The notes under the pieces were generated by a model. That model made no database searches and was not told the DNA's origin. It saw nothing but the letters and a program-made list of their open reading frames with translations. The position numbers and the translations under genes were made by a program. This document shows, one piece after another, positions 15,538 through 22,043 of a DNA stretch of 24,376 nt; positions within the stretch are counted from its first letter, which is position 1, and every line of letters starts with the position of its first letter. The DNA is from DATLFA01 sp039934635 (GTDB lineage: Bacteria; Actinomycetota; Acidimicrobiia; Acidimicrobiales; WLNW01), in the NCBI GenBank assembly GCA_039934635.1, contig JBDTLT010000065.1, positions 1 to 24,376 of the forward strand, in the 5' to 3' direction.

Positions 15538-16698
15538 ATGTCCATCGAGAGTCAGGTAGCACGCGACGTCGACCAGATGTTGGTCGAAGTAGCCGACACG
15601 GTCGGGCTCGATGACTTCGGCCATGCCTCATTTCGCGACGGCCTCGAGCAACTCGTGTCATCCGCTCGTTCGCAGGCGCAATTGACGCCGCTCGGGCATA
15701 TGGTCCTCGACTCGACCTGCCGCAAGGCACTCACCAACCGATTGCAGGTCACCGACTGGTGTCGCCGTCACCCTGAAGTCGAACAGCAGGTGGTCGCGAC
15801 GCCGTTGTTCATCCTCGGCCTGCCCCGCACCGGCACCACCGCGCTCAGCCACTTGCTGGCCGCCGACCATACGAACCGGTCGCTTCTCGCGTGGGAGGCC
15901 AACGAATCAGTCCCGCCGCCCACGCGAGAGACCTACGCGTCCGATCCGCGCTTCGAACGAGCGCGCAACGAGCCCGCCGGTGTCGAGCTGATCAACCCGG
16001 CCTTCAAGGCCATTCACTACGATCCACCCGACATGCCCATCGAATGTTCGGTGATCATGGCGCAACATTTCCAGAGCCCCACGCTTTCGGTTCTGTTCAA
16101 CGTCGAGGACTACGACGAGTGGATGGTCGCGGCCGATGCGACGCACACCTACCGCTACCACCGACAGGTGCTCCAGGTGCTTCAGTCGCACTGCCCGGGT
16201 CGCTGGCAACTGAAGACGCCCGCACACTGTTGGTATCTCGACGCCCTCGTCGCGGCCTACCCCGATGCGCGCTTCGTGATGACACACCGCGACCCCGTGC
16301 GGGTCACGGGGTCGGTGTGCAGCCTGGCTCGCTCATTGTCCGGCTCCTTCACCGACGCAGACCACACCGCAGGTATCGCCGGGCATTGGCCCGAGCTCAT
16401 CGCGACCATGCTCGATCGAGTCGACGCATTTCGCGAACGCAACGGCGACAGTCGCTTTTATGACATGGCCTACCGTGACCTCGTCGGTGATCCGGTCGGC
16501 GCCGTGCACTCACTCTACGACCACTTCGACATGGCGTGGACCGACGAAACCGAACGTTCGCTCCGTGACCACGCAGGCGTGCACCGGCAGAATCGTTTCG
16601 GGGAACACACCTACACGCTCGAGGAATTCGGTCTCGAAGCCGACGCCATTCGCGCCCGCCTGTCGCAGTATCTCGACCGCTTCGGCGACTACGTGTAG
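15538..16698 (+). CDS. Sulfotransferase-family protein (PAPS-dependent type)
   Basis: The 386-residue protein has the 5'-phosphosulfate binding loop LGLPRTGTTALSHLL (about 93-107) and a later ARFVMTHRDPVRVTGSV segment, the 3'-phosphate binding region of PAPS sulfotransferases. The first 85 residues form a helical extension common in actinobacterial members of 380-400 residues. It would transfer sulfate from PAPS to a hydroxyl of a small molecule or lipid; some members of this group have other roles. AAGGA lies 8 nt before the ATG. Its last 10 bp overlap the 3' end of the P450 gene on the other strand. P450 hydroxylation followed by sulfation is a tempting but unproven link. Confidence 0.85.
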   Translation: MSIESQVARDVDQMLVEVADTVGLDDFGHASFRDGLEQLVSSARSQAQLTPLGHMVLDSTCRKALTNRLQVTDWCRRHPEVEQQVVATPLFILGLPRTGTTALSHLLAADHTNRSLLAWEANESVPPPTRETYASDPRFERARNEPAGVELINPAFKAIHYDPPDMPIECSVIMAQHFQSPTLSVLFNVEDYDEWMVAADATHTYRYHRQVLQVLQSHCPGRWQLKTPAHCWYLDALVAAYPDARFVMTHRDPVRVTGSVCSLARSLSGSFTDADHTAGIAGHWPELIATMLDRVDAFRERNGDSRFYDMAYRDLVGDPVGAVHSLYDHFDMAWTDETERSLRDHAGVHRQNRFGEHTYTLEEFGLEADAIRARLSQYLDRFGDYV

Positions 16699-17975
16699 AG
16701 GCGCACCGGCAGCTTGTCGACGGACACACCCACGTTCGAACACGCGCCACCGCCGGTCCACACCGGCTCGCCGACGATCTCGATGCGAGGGAATCGGTCG
16801 AGCAGCGCCCGCATGAGCACACTGACCTCTTTCTTGGCGAGATTCGCACCCAGGCAGTAGTGCGGGCCTCCGCCACCGAACGACACGTGCGGGTTGGGGT
16901 TGCGCCGCAGATCGAAACGGAACGGATCGCTGAAGGCCGTGTCGTCGCGATTGCCCGAGGGATACCAGAGCACTACGCGGTCGCCCTGGGGGATGGTATG
17001 GCCACCGATCTCGACTTCGCGCGTCACCGTGCGGCCGAAATACAACACAGGACTCGCCCAGCGGATCATCTCGTCGGTTGCCGAGCCCATGGCCGATGGG
17101 TCGTCGCGTAACAACTGCATCTGGTCGGGATGCGCAATCAGCGCCATCAGGCCCTGCGAGATGGCGTTGCGCGTCGTCTCGCTGCCGGCCAACGCCAGGA
17201 TGATGAAGAACATGTCGAGCTCGAGCTCGGACAACGATGTCGGGTCGCCGTCATCGGTGGCCACCTCGGCGGTAGTGAGCACCGTCCAGATGTCGTCACC
17301 GGGACGGTCACGCTTTTCGGCGCCGAGCCGCTGTGCGTAGTCGAACAGATCGCGCTCAGCGGTCAGCCGCTCGTTGGGATCGAGGCCCGACGTCGGATCG
17401 AGGGCGCGCAACATCATGTCCGTGCGAGCGAACACCCACTGCCGATCCTCATCGGGGATGCCCATGATGTCGGCGATGACGTGCATGGGCAGTTGGTAGG
17501 CGACCTCTGACACGAACTCGACGGTGCCGCGCTCCGCCGCAGCTTGCACGATCTGGTCGGCGCGCCGGCTCACGTGTGCTTCGAGCTCCGCGATCATGCG
17601 GGGCGTGAAGCCGGCGCTGATCAATCGGCGCAGTCGTGAATGCTCAGGTGGATCCATCGACACGATCGTGTGCCCACGCCGAGCGGCCAACGTCGGCGCA
17701 ATGCCGGAGCCGTCGTGGGCGCTGAAGGTCTGCCAGTCGCGGTTGGCGCGGGCAATCTCCGCGTGGGCGATGATCGACCAGAACGAGACGTCGCCGTCAT
17801 GCGCATTGGTCACGATGTGAACGGTGGGATGGCGATGCACCGGGCCCGCCGACCGCAGCTCTTGGAACAGCTCGTGGGGGAACCCTTGCCGGTAGAGCGT
17901 CCCGTCGGTGAGGTCGAGCTCGGCGATCTGGTTGGCGCGCACCGCGCAAGAATACAGGGCCCGAGCGGCCCTCAT
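16689..17975 (-). CDS. Cytochrome P450, most like the CYP124/125/142 group
   Basis: The 428-residue soluble P450 has all the signature parts: oxygen-binding helix ALAGSETTRN (261-270), the EMIR form of ExxR (E302, R305) and the haem loop FGGGGPHYCLGANLA with the axial cysteine C374. LISAGFTPRM (118-127) and the SETTRNAISQGLMAL stretch resemble actinobacterial CYP124/125/142 enzymes, which oxidise terminal methyl groups of sterol side chains or branched lipids; that assignment is from memory of motifs. The ATG at 17975 lacks an SD and has TACTAT 8 nt upstream; a GTG at 17942 is an alternative start. No ferredoxin or reductase is in the window. The 3' end overlaps the sulfotransferase gene by 10 bp. 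Confidence 0.92.
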   Translation of the reverse strand: MRAARALYSCAVRANQIAELDLTDGTLYRQGFPHELFQELRSAGPVHRHPTVHIVTNAHDGDVSFWSIIAHAEIARANRDWQTFSAHDGSGIAPTLAARRGHTIVSMDPPEHSRLRRLISAGFTPRMIAELEAHVSRRADQIVQAAAERGTVEFVSEVAYQLPMHVIADIMGIPDEDRQWVFARTDMMLRALDPTSGLDPNERLTAERDLFDYAQRLGAEKRDRPGDDIWTVLTTAEVATDDGDPTSLSELELDMFFIILALAGSETTRNAISQGLMALIAHPDQMQLLRDDPSAMGSATDEMIRWASPVLYFGRTVTREVEIGGHTIPQGDRVVLWYPSGNRDDTAFSDPFRFDLRRNPNPHVSFGGGGPHYCLGANLAKKEVSVLMRALLDRFPRIEIVGEPVWTGGGACSNVGVSVDKLPVRLYT

Positions 17976-17983
17976 CAGAGCGG

Positions 17984-17993
17984 ATAGTAAAGT
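17984..17993. promoter_or_regulatory. Symmetric bidirectional -10 element between the P450 and barrel-protein genes
   Basis: ATAGTAAAGT has the form AnnnTAnnnT: rightward TAAAGT and leftward TACTAT share the central TA. The rightward transcript would start near 18000 with a 23-nt leader carrying GAGG. The leftward one would start near 17977, essentially at the P450 ATG. The geometry is the same as at 174-183. Confidence 0.45.
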
Positions 17994-18022
17994 CAGAACG
18001 CCCCCGCACCCCGAGGTCGCAG

Positions 18023-18808
18023 ATGCTCGCCCGTAAAGCCTTCTTCTCGTTCACTGGTATCAACGATCCCACCAAGCATCGGGATTACAACGAATGGCAC
18101 CAACTCGACCACCGTCCCGAGAATCTGGCGTTGCCGGGTGTCGTCTGGGGCGAGCGCTGGGTGCATTCGCCCGACTGCGCGGCACTGGCGACCCATTCGG
18201 GTACCTCCGTCGACGCGACGCAGTACATCAACCTCTATTGGTATCGCGAACCCTACGAGCAGAGCATCAAGGAATGGCAGGACCTCGCCGAGATCGCGTT
18301 CCAATGGGGCCGCCGACCGGACGTCGCTTGGACGACACGACCGTTGATGGGCTTCTTCTCCGTCATCAAGGGCTATGTCAACCCTCGGGTGTTGGTGGGT
18401 CCCGACGTATTGCCGTTTCGCCCGACGCGCGGTGTCTACGTCACGCTGACACAGCTGCAAGATCCACATCATCCGGACACCGATGCGCTGCATGCGTGGT
18501 ACGACCGCGAACGTATCCCGCAGATCGTCGACTTGCCCGGCGTCGCGGGCGCGTGGACCTTCGCCAGTGACAGCACCACACTCGATCCGCGGTGGCAATC
18601 CACGGCGGGCAGCGTGACGTTCGACCCGATCGAAGGCCCCGATCGCGGCACGTTTCGGGTGCACGTTTACTTCCTCGACGGCGAGCCTCTCGATGTTTCA
18701 CGCGCCATCGCGGCGCTTCCCGGCCATGGCCGAATTCACAACGAGCGCACACTGTTTGCCGGGCCGCTGCGCACGATCATCCCCTGGCAATGGGATTGGT
18801 TTGGCTGA
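18023..18808 (+). CDS. Tandem dimeric alpha/beta-barrel-like protein, function unknown
   Basis: The 261-residue protein seems to hold two copies of a ferredoxin-like (dimeric alpha/beta-barrel, EthD/DABB-like) unit. The first has NEWHQLDHRPENLALPGVVWGERW (from residue 23) and the second HAWYDRERIPQIVDLPGVAGAWTF (from about 154). Both follow the order W-x-(3-5)-R-x-(3)-x-LPGV-x-(3)-W. Such folds act as small monooxygenases, isomerases or binding proteins in catabolic clusters. The protein is rich in Trp and His, with no membrane segment. The ATG has GAGG 7 nt before it. It is divergent from the P450 and precedes the STAS gene by 137 bp. Sure as a gene; the fold is inferred and the function unknown. 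Confidence 0.78.
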   Translation: MLARKAFFSFTGINDPTKHRDYNEWHQLDHRPENLALPGVVWGERWVHSPDCAALATHSGTSVDATQYINLYWYREPYEQSIKEWQDLAEIAFQWGRRPDVAWTTRPLMGFFSVIKGYVNPRVLVGPDVLPFRPTRGVYVTLTQLQDPHHPDTDALHAWYDRERIPQIVDLPGVAGAWTFASDSTTLDPRWQSTAGSVTFDPIEGPDRGTFRVHVYFLDGEPLDVSRAIAALPGHGRIHNERTLFAGPLRTIIPWQWDWFG

Positions 18809-18854
18809 CTACGGCGGGTGGATCGTCGCCGGCGCACATTTGCGACAGCCGTAG
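18809..18854 (+). terminator. Hairpin directly after the barrel-protein gene
   Basis: CTACGGC (18809-18815) pairs with GCCGTAG (18848-18854), and inside it GTCGC (18825-18829) pairs with GCGAC (18842-18846). The outer arm starts right after the stop codon. GGCGGGTG on the left arm could alternatively pair with the CACCCCGCC at 18859-18867, almost perfectly. There is no T-run. It may be a terminator or a 3'-end structure. Confidence 0.3.
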
Positions 18855-18874
18855 CGTTCACCCCGCCACGGGTG

Positions 18875-18880
18875 TACAGT
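18875..18880 (+). promoter_or_regulatory. Candidate -10 box for the STAS / GAF-ANTAR block
   Basis: TACAGT matches TAnnnT and would start transcription near 18887, giving the longest leader in the window (about 59 nt). I found no good match to an alternative sigma factor promoter: GTTC-N10-GGGTGT just upstream has too short a spacer for the SigF type. Confidence 0.3.
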
Positions 18881-18884
18881 CTCT

Positions 18885-18936
18885 CGGAAGCGATACTCCG
18901 GCCCCTGGTAGCGCAGAGAATGCGAAACACTCCAGG
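18885..18936 (+). promoter_or_regulatory. Possible structured leader with two AnnGnn loops before the STAS gene
   Basis: Two imperfect stem-loops can be drawn. CGGA/TCCG (18885-18888, 18897-18900) encloses AGCGAT plus two bases. CGC/GCG (18912-18914, 18922-18924) encloses AGAGAA plus one base. In addition CCTGG (18904-18908) can pair with CCAGG (18932-18936), which overlaps the SD sequence AGGAG of the STAS gene. Loops with A at position 1 and G at position 4 are what ANTAR domains recognise, but the stems here are short and bulged, so this is only a suggestion. Confidence 0.2.
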
Positions 18937-18945
18937 AGAACGCCC

Positions 18946-19302
18946 ATGGCTCGTACTGAGGCTTCATTGCCGGGAGCAACCCGTCCGCGCATCGTGACGG
19001 TATCCACGGTCGCTAATGGCGACACGCTGGTCGTGCAACTCCGCGGCGACCACGACTCGTCCAGCGTGCCCGCACTGGCCAAGACGCTCGCGTCGGCGGT
19101 GGCGCTCGAGAACACCAACCTCGTCGTCGATCTGAGCGAGGTCCAGTTCATCAACGCCGCGACGGTGCGCGTGCTCACGGCTACCGGCGACTTCTTGTCG
19201 GGAGCGGGCCGCACGTTCGAGCTGCGCTCACCGTCTCGTAGCGCGCGACGAATCCTCGCACTCTGCGGCGTGCACGGTCTCTGCGAACCTGAGGGCTCGT
19301 GA
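18946..19302 (+). CDS. STAS-domain protein (anti-anti-sigma-factor-like) without the conserved serine
   Basis: The 118-residue protein is one STAS domain with a 20-residue N-terminal tail. LVVQLRGDHD (28-37), NLVVDLSEVQFIN (58-70) and SGAGRTFELRSPS (85-97) match the fold of anti-sigma-factor antagonists such as SpoIIAA and RsbV. In those proteins the loop reads D-S-S-G, and the second Ser is phosphorylated by a partner kinase; here it reads N70-A71-A72-T73. The protein may therefore be unable to switch by the usual route unless T73 takes over. AGGAGA lies 7 nt before the ATG. The GAF-ANTAR gene starts 3 bp after its stop, so they are surely co-transcribed. No anti-sigma kinase or sigma factor is in view. 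Confidence 0.85.
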   Translation: MARTEASLPGATRPRIVTVSTVANGDTLVVQLRGDHDSSSVPALAKTLASAVALENTNLVVDLSEVQFINAATVRVLTATGDFLSGAGRTFELRSPSRSARRILALCGVHGLCEPEGS

Positions 19303-19305
19303 AAT

Positions 19306-20025
19306 TTGAGTGGCGAACGGCGCACCCGTTTGCTCGCGCGCCTTACCGAAGGGACCACCGAGCTCTCGACCAAACGACTCTGCGAGGTGTGTGCTGAGGT
19401 CGTCGAGATGAATGGCGCGGGAATCATGCTCATGGCCGGTGACATCCCGCAGGGCTCGCTCTGCAGCACGGACCAAGTCAGCGCTTTCATCGAAGAATCG
19501 CTGTTCGCGCTGGGGGAAGGCCCGTGCGTAGATGCGTACCGCTTGGATCGGCCCGTGCTCGAACCTGACCTTGCCAACGCCGCGACGCCGCGCTGGATGG
19601 CATTCACCGGCCCGGTGCTCGAGGTCGGTGTGCGCGCCATCTTCGGGTTCCCGCTGCGCGTGGGCGGCGTTCGGCTGGGCGCACTGAACCTCTACCGCGA
19701 CCGGCCCGGCGCGCTCACGGCGGATCAACACGCCGACGCACTGGCCATGGCCGATATAGCCACTCGTGCGGTGCTCGTCATGCAATCGAATGCGCCGCTT
19801 GGGCAAATTGCGGTCGAGCTGTCGACGGGCGCTGACTTCGAATACGTCGTGCACCAAGCCTCCGGCATGGTCGCGGCGCAGCTCGACGTGAGCGTCGGAC
19901 AAGCGCTCATCCGGTTGCGGGCCTACGCATTCGGCAACGCGCGACCGCTTCGCGCTGTCGCCGAGGACGTAGTGGCCCGCCGCCTGCGCTTGGACTGCGG
20001 CAGCGAAAAGGATCCGACTCCATGA
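19306..20025 (+). CDS. GAF-ANTAR regulator 1 (RNA-binding antiterminator type)
   Basis: The 239-residue protein has an N-terminal GAF sensor domain (about 20-160: GEGPCVDAY with C74, then FGFPLRVGGVRLGALNLYRD) and a C-terminal three-helix ANTAR domain (about 180-228: VHQASGMVAAQLDVSVGQAL, RLRAYAFGNARPL, VAEDVVARRL). ANTAR domains bind paired hexaloop RNA hairpins and prevent transcription termination; GAF domains bind small ligands or sense redox state. The start is taken as the TTG at 19306, with GAGGG 11 nt before it and 3 bp after the STAS stop; the next Met would cut into the GAF domain. Its stop overlaps the start of the second GAF-ANTAR gene. Confidence 0.85.
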   Translation: MSGERRTRLLARLTEGTTELSTKRLCEVCAEVVEMNGAGIMLMAGDIPQGSLCSTDQVSAFIEESLFALGEGPCVDAYRLDRPVLEPDLANAATPRWMAFTGPVLEVGVRAIFGFPLRVGGVRLGALNLYRDRPGALTADQHADALAMADIATRAVLVMQSNAPLGQIAVELSTGADFEYVVHQASGMVAAQLDVSVGQALIRLRAYAFGNARPLRAVAEDVVARRLRLDCGSEKDPTP

Positions 20026-20798
20026 GCACTCAGCTGGAGCGAACAGGGGAAGACCTGATGTGGAGAGAACAATCGATAGTGCGCACCTTCGTCGAGCTGA
20101 CGGACACCCTCGTCGAGGACTTCGACGTAGTCGAATTGCTCACCGTGCTCGCGGCCCGTTGCGTCGAGGTGCTCGACGTCGCCGCCGCAGGCCTGATGCT
20201 CGTGAGCCCCGACAACGAACTGCGTGTCATCGCGTCGTCGAGCGAGGCGATGCGGCTACTGGAGCTGTTCGAACTGCAGTCAGAGGAGGGCCCGTGCACC
20301 GAATGCTTCGCGACCGGTTCCTCGGTCGTGCATCCGCGACTTTCGGAAGGCGATCTCCGCTGGCCGCGGTTCTCACCTCGAGCGTTGGAGGCCGGCTTCC
20401 AATCGGTGCAGGCATTGCCGATGCGCCTCCGCGGTCAGACCATCGGAGCGCTCAACCTCTTTCGCACCGATACCGGCAGCCTGACCGAAGCCGACATGAC
20501 CACCGCCCAAGCATTCGCCGACGTCGCGACGATTGCGATTCTCCAAAACCGCGCGGCATCCGAGGCGCAGGCGGTCAACGATCAACTCAACCACGCACTC
20601 AACAGCCGCATCGTCATCGAACAGGCCAAGGGCATGGTGGCCGAACGAGACGGACTCGATATGGATCAATCGTTCCGGCGGCTCCGCTCCTATGCCCGCA
20701 GCCACAATCTGCGCCTCGTCGACGTCGCCTGCAGCGTCATCGACGGCTCGCTGGGCACTGGCTCACTCGACCCCAAGGCCGCCCGACGCGAGGCCTGA
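20022..20798 (+). CDS. GAF-ANTAR regulator 2
   Basis: The 258-residue protein repeats the layout of its neighbour: a GAF domain (about 30-175: SEEGPCTECF with C92 and C95, ALPMRLRGQTIGALNLFRTD) and a very typical ANTAR domain (about 188-243: ALNSRIVIEQAKGMVAERDG, FRRLRSYARSHNLRLVDVA). The ATG at 20022 overlaps the previous stop (ATGA); a Met 12 codons later with AGGGGAAG before it is also possible. The two GAF-ANTAR proteins differ widely in sequence, so they likely sense different signals or form a heterodimer. ANTAR proteins act on RNA, so targets may be leaders in this or distant operons. Confidence 0.9.
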   Translation: MSTQLERTGEDLMWREQSIVRTFVELTDTLVEDFDVVELLTVLAARCVEVLDVAAAGLMLVSPDNELRVIASSSEAMRLLELFELQSEEGPCTECFATGSSVVHPRLSEGDLRWPRFSPRALEAGFQSVQALPMRLRGQTIGALNLFRTDTGSLTEADMTTAQAFADVATIAILQNRAASEAQAVNDQLNHALNSRIVIEQAKGMVAERDGLDMDQSFRRLRSYARSHNLRLVDVACSVIDGSLGTGSLDPKAARREA

Positions 20799-20803
20799 CC
20801 CGG

Positions 20804-20817
20804 CGCCGCGCGCGGCG
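20804..20817. repeat. Perfect GC palindrome after the second GAF-ANTAR gene
   Basis: CGCCGCGCGCGGCG is a perfect 14-bp palindrome starting 6 nt after the stop codon. As RNA it would make a 5-bp GC stem with a CGCG loop. It could attenuate transcription before the small gene downstream or be an operator, but runs like this also arise by chance in such GC-rich DNA. Confidence 0.35.
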
Positions 20818-20889
20818 TGGCGAAGACGCACGGCGTTGCCCCGGACCACGGTGACCGCCTTCCCGACGAGCGGAAGCGAGGTACGTGAA

Positions 20890-21141
20890 TTGTCGAACAA
20901 CGGCAACTACACCGGCTGGACCGGCAGTCAGCCCATCGGCGGCGGCGACCCTAGCGTCGAATCCCTGTCGTCTCTCGCCTGCGCCGCGACGGCTGTGGCG
21001 CGGGTGCAGACCGAGATCGACGATCTCTGGCGGCATTCGATGCACGTCGAGAACGGCCTGCTGTCGGATCGCCTCGTCGAGGTCAGTCGCGCGTTGCAAC
21101 GAGCCGCCCGACTCCTCGAGGAGGAGCGAGCAATCGGCTAA
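20890..21141 (+). CDS. Small helical protein of unknown function (83 residues)
   Basis: I do not recognise this family. The TTG at 20890 has GAGG 8 nt upstream; a GTG at 20851 would give 96 residues but lacks an SD. The first 25 residues are rich in Gly, Ser and Asn (NGNYTGWTGSQPIGGGDP). From about residue 27 the rest looks like two amphipathic helices, with IDDLWRHSMHVENGLLSDRL and VSRALQRAARLLEEER. That suggests a coiled-coil or partner-binding protein. It follows the second GAF-ANTAR gene by 91 bp on the same strand and may be a fourth member of the STAS/GAF-ANTAR unit. Composition and the SD support it as real, but comparative data would be needed. Confidence 0.6.
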   Translation: MSNNGNYTGWTGSQPIGGGDPSVESLSSLACAATAVARVQTEIDDLWRHSMHVENGLLSDRLVEVSRALQRAARLLEEERAIG

Positions 21142-21157
21142 GCGCGTCGCCGACGAT

Positions 21158-21163
21158 TAGTCT
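21158..21163 (+). promoter_or_regulatory. Candidate -10 box for the second SDR gene
   Basis: TAGTCT matches TAnnnT in the 60-bp gap and would give a leader of about 32 nt with AGAGGA before the ATG. No -35 box is evident. Confidence 0.28.
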
Positions 21164-21201
21164 CACTGCCGTCGCCGAGCCGTGGCGAACAGAGGAACGT
21201 G

Positions 21202-22020
21202 ATGGAGCTCGCCGAAACCACCTTTGCGCAACGATACGGACCCTGGGGCATCGTCGCGGGTGCATCCAACGGCATTGGTGCCGCCTACGCGCGGTCGATG
21301 GCCAAGCGGGGTCTCAACGTCGTGTTGATGGCGCGTCGCGGCGGCGCCCTCGCGCAGACGGCAGACGAGATCGAGGCGTCGTACCGAGTGGAGACGAGAG
21401 TTCTCGTGGCTGATCTGACCGACGCCGACGTGCTCGATCGAGTGGGCGAGGCCACCGCCGACCTCGACATCGGGCTCATGGTGTACAACGCCGGGGCCGT
21501 GCACGGCGTCGCCCGCTTCCTCGATCAACAAGTTCGCGATCCCCTCTACCTCGTCGATCTCAGCTGCCGCGGCCCGGTGCTGTGGACACACCACTTCGGG
21601 CGTCGCTTGCGGGCCCGCCGCCGCGGCGGCATGGTGTTGATGTCGTCGATGTCGGGCCTCGTCGGTAGCGCGCTGACCGTCACCTACAGCGCGACCAAAG
21701 CGTTCGACATCAACCTGGCCGAAGGGCTGGCGGTCGAGCTCGCACCGTACGGCGTCGATGTCATGGCGGTGATCGCCGGTCTGACGAGAACGCCGACAAT
21801 GGTCGACTCGGGAGCGCGCCTCGAAGGCTTTCCCATGATGGAACCCGACGAAGTTGCAGAAGAGGCCTTCGACGCATTGGGCTCTGGATCTGTACTCGTG
21901 TCCGGTCAGAACAAGGAGCGGTTCGACATGATTCGCGCCGCGCCACGCGCCGAAGCGGTCGAGTGGATGAGCCAGGGCGCAGCATTCATGTATCACGTCG
22001 ACTGGCCCCTCGGCGACTGA
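21202..22020 (+). CDS. Short-chain dehydrogenase/reductase, second copy
   Basis: The 272-residue SDR has the cofactor loop GASNGIG (20-26), an arginine pair after beta-2 (LMARR) that suggests NADPH, NAGA (96-99), and the active site S149, Y162 and K166 (MSSMSG, YSATK). The order and layout resemble SDRs acting on acyl chains or hydroxysteroid-like ketones, but the substrate is unknown. AGAGGA is 5 nt before the ATG at 21202; the GTG one codon earlier is less well placed. It follows the regulatory block after 60 bp and converges on the GMC oxidoreductase gene with 23 bp between the stops. Confidence 0.88.
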   Translation: MELAETTFAQRYGPWGIVAGASNGIGAAYARSMAKRGLNVVLMARRGGALAQTADEIEASYRVETRVLVADLTDADVLDRVGEATADLDIGLMVYNAGAVHGVARFLDQQVRDPLYLVDLSCRGPVLWTHHFGRRLRARRRGGMVLMSSMSGLVGSALTVTYSATKAFDINLAEGLAVELAPYGVDVMAVIAGLTRTPTMVDSGARLEGFPMMEPDEVAEEAFDALGSGSVLVSGQNKERFDMIRAAPRAEAVEWMSQGAAFMYHVDWPLGD

Positions 22021-22043
22021 GCACCGAGGGCAACGTTGTCCGC

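Noticed and set aside
18856..18876. SigF-like promoter (GTTC...GGGTGT) before the STAS gene
   Set aside because: The spacer is only 10 nt, and both boxes deviate from the SigF consensus as I know it.
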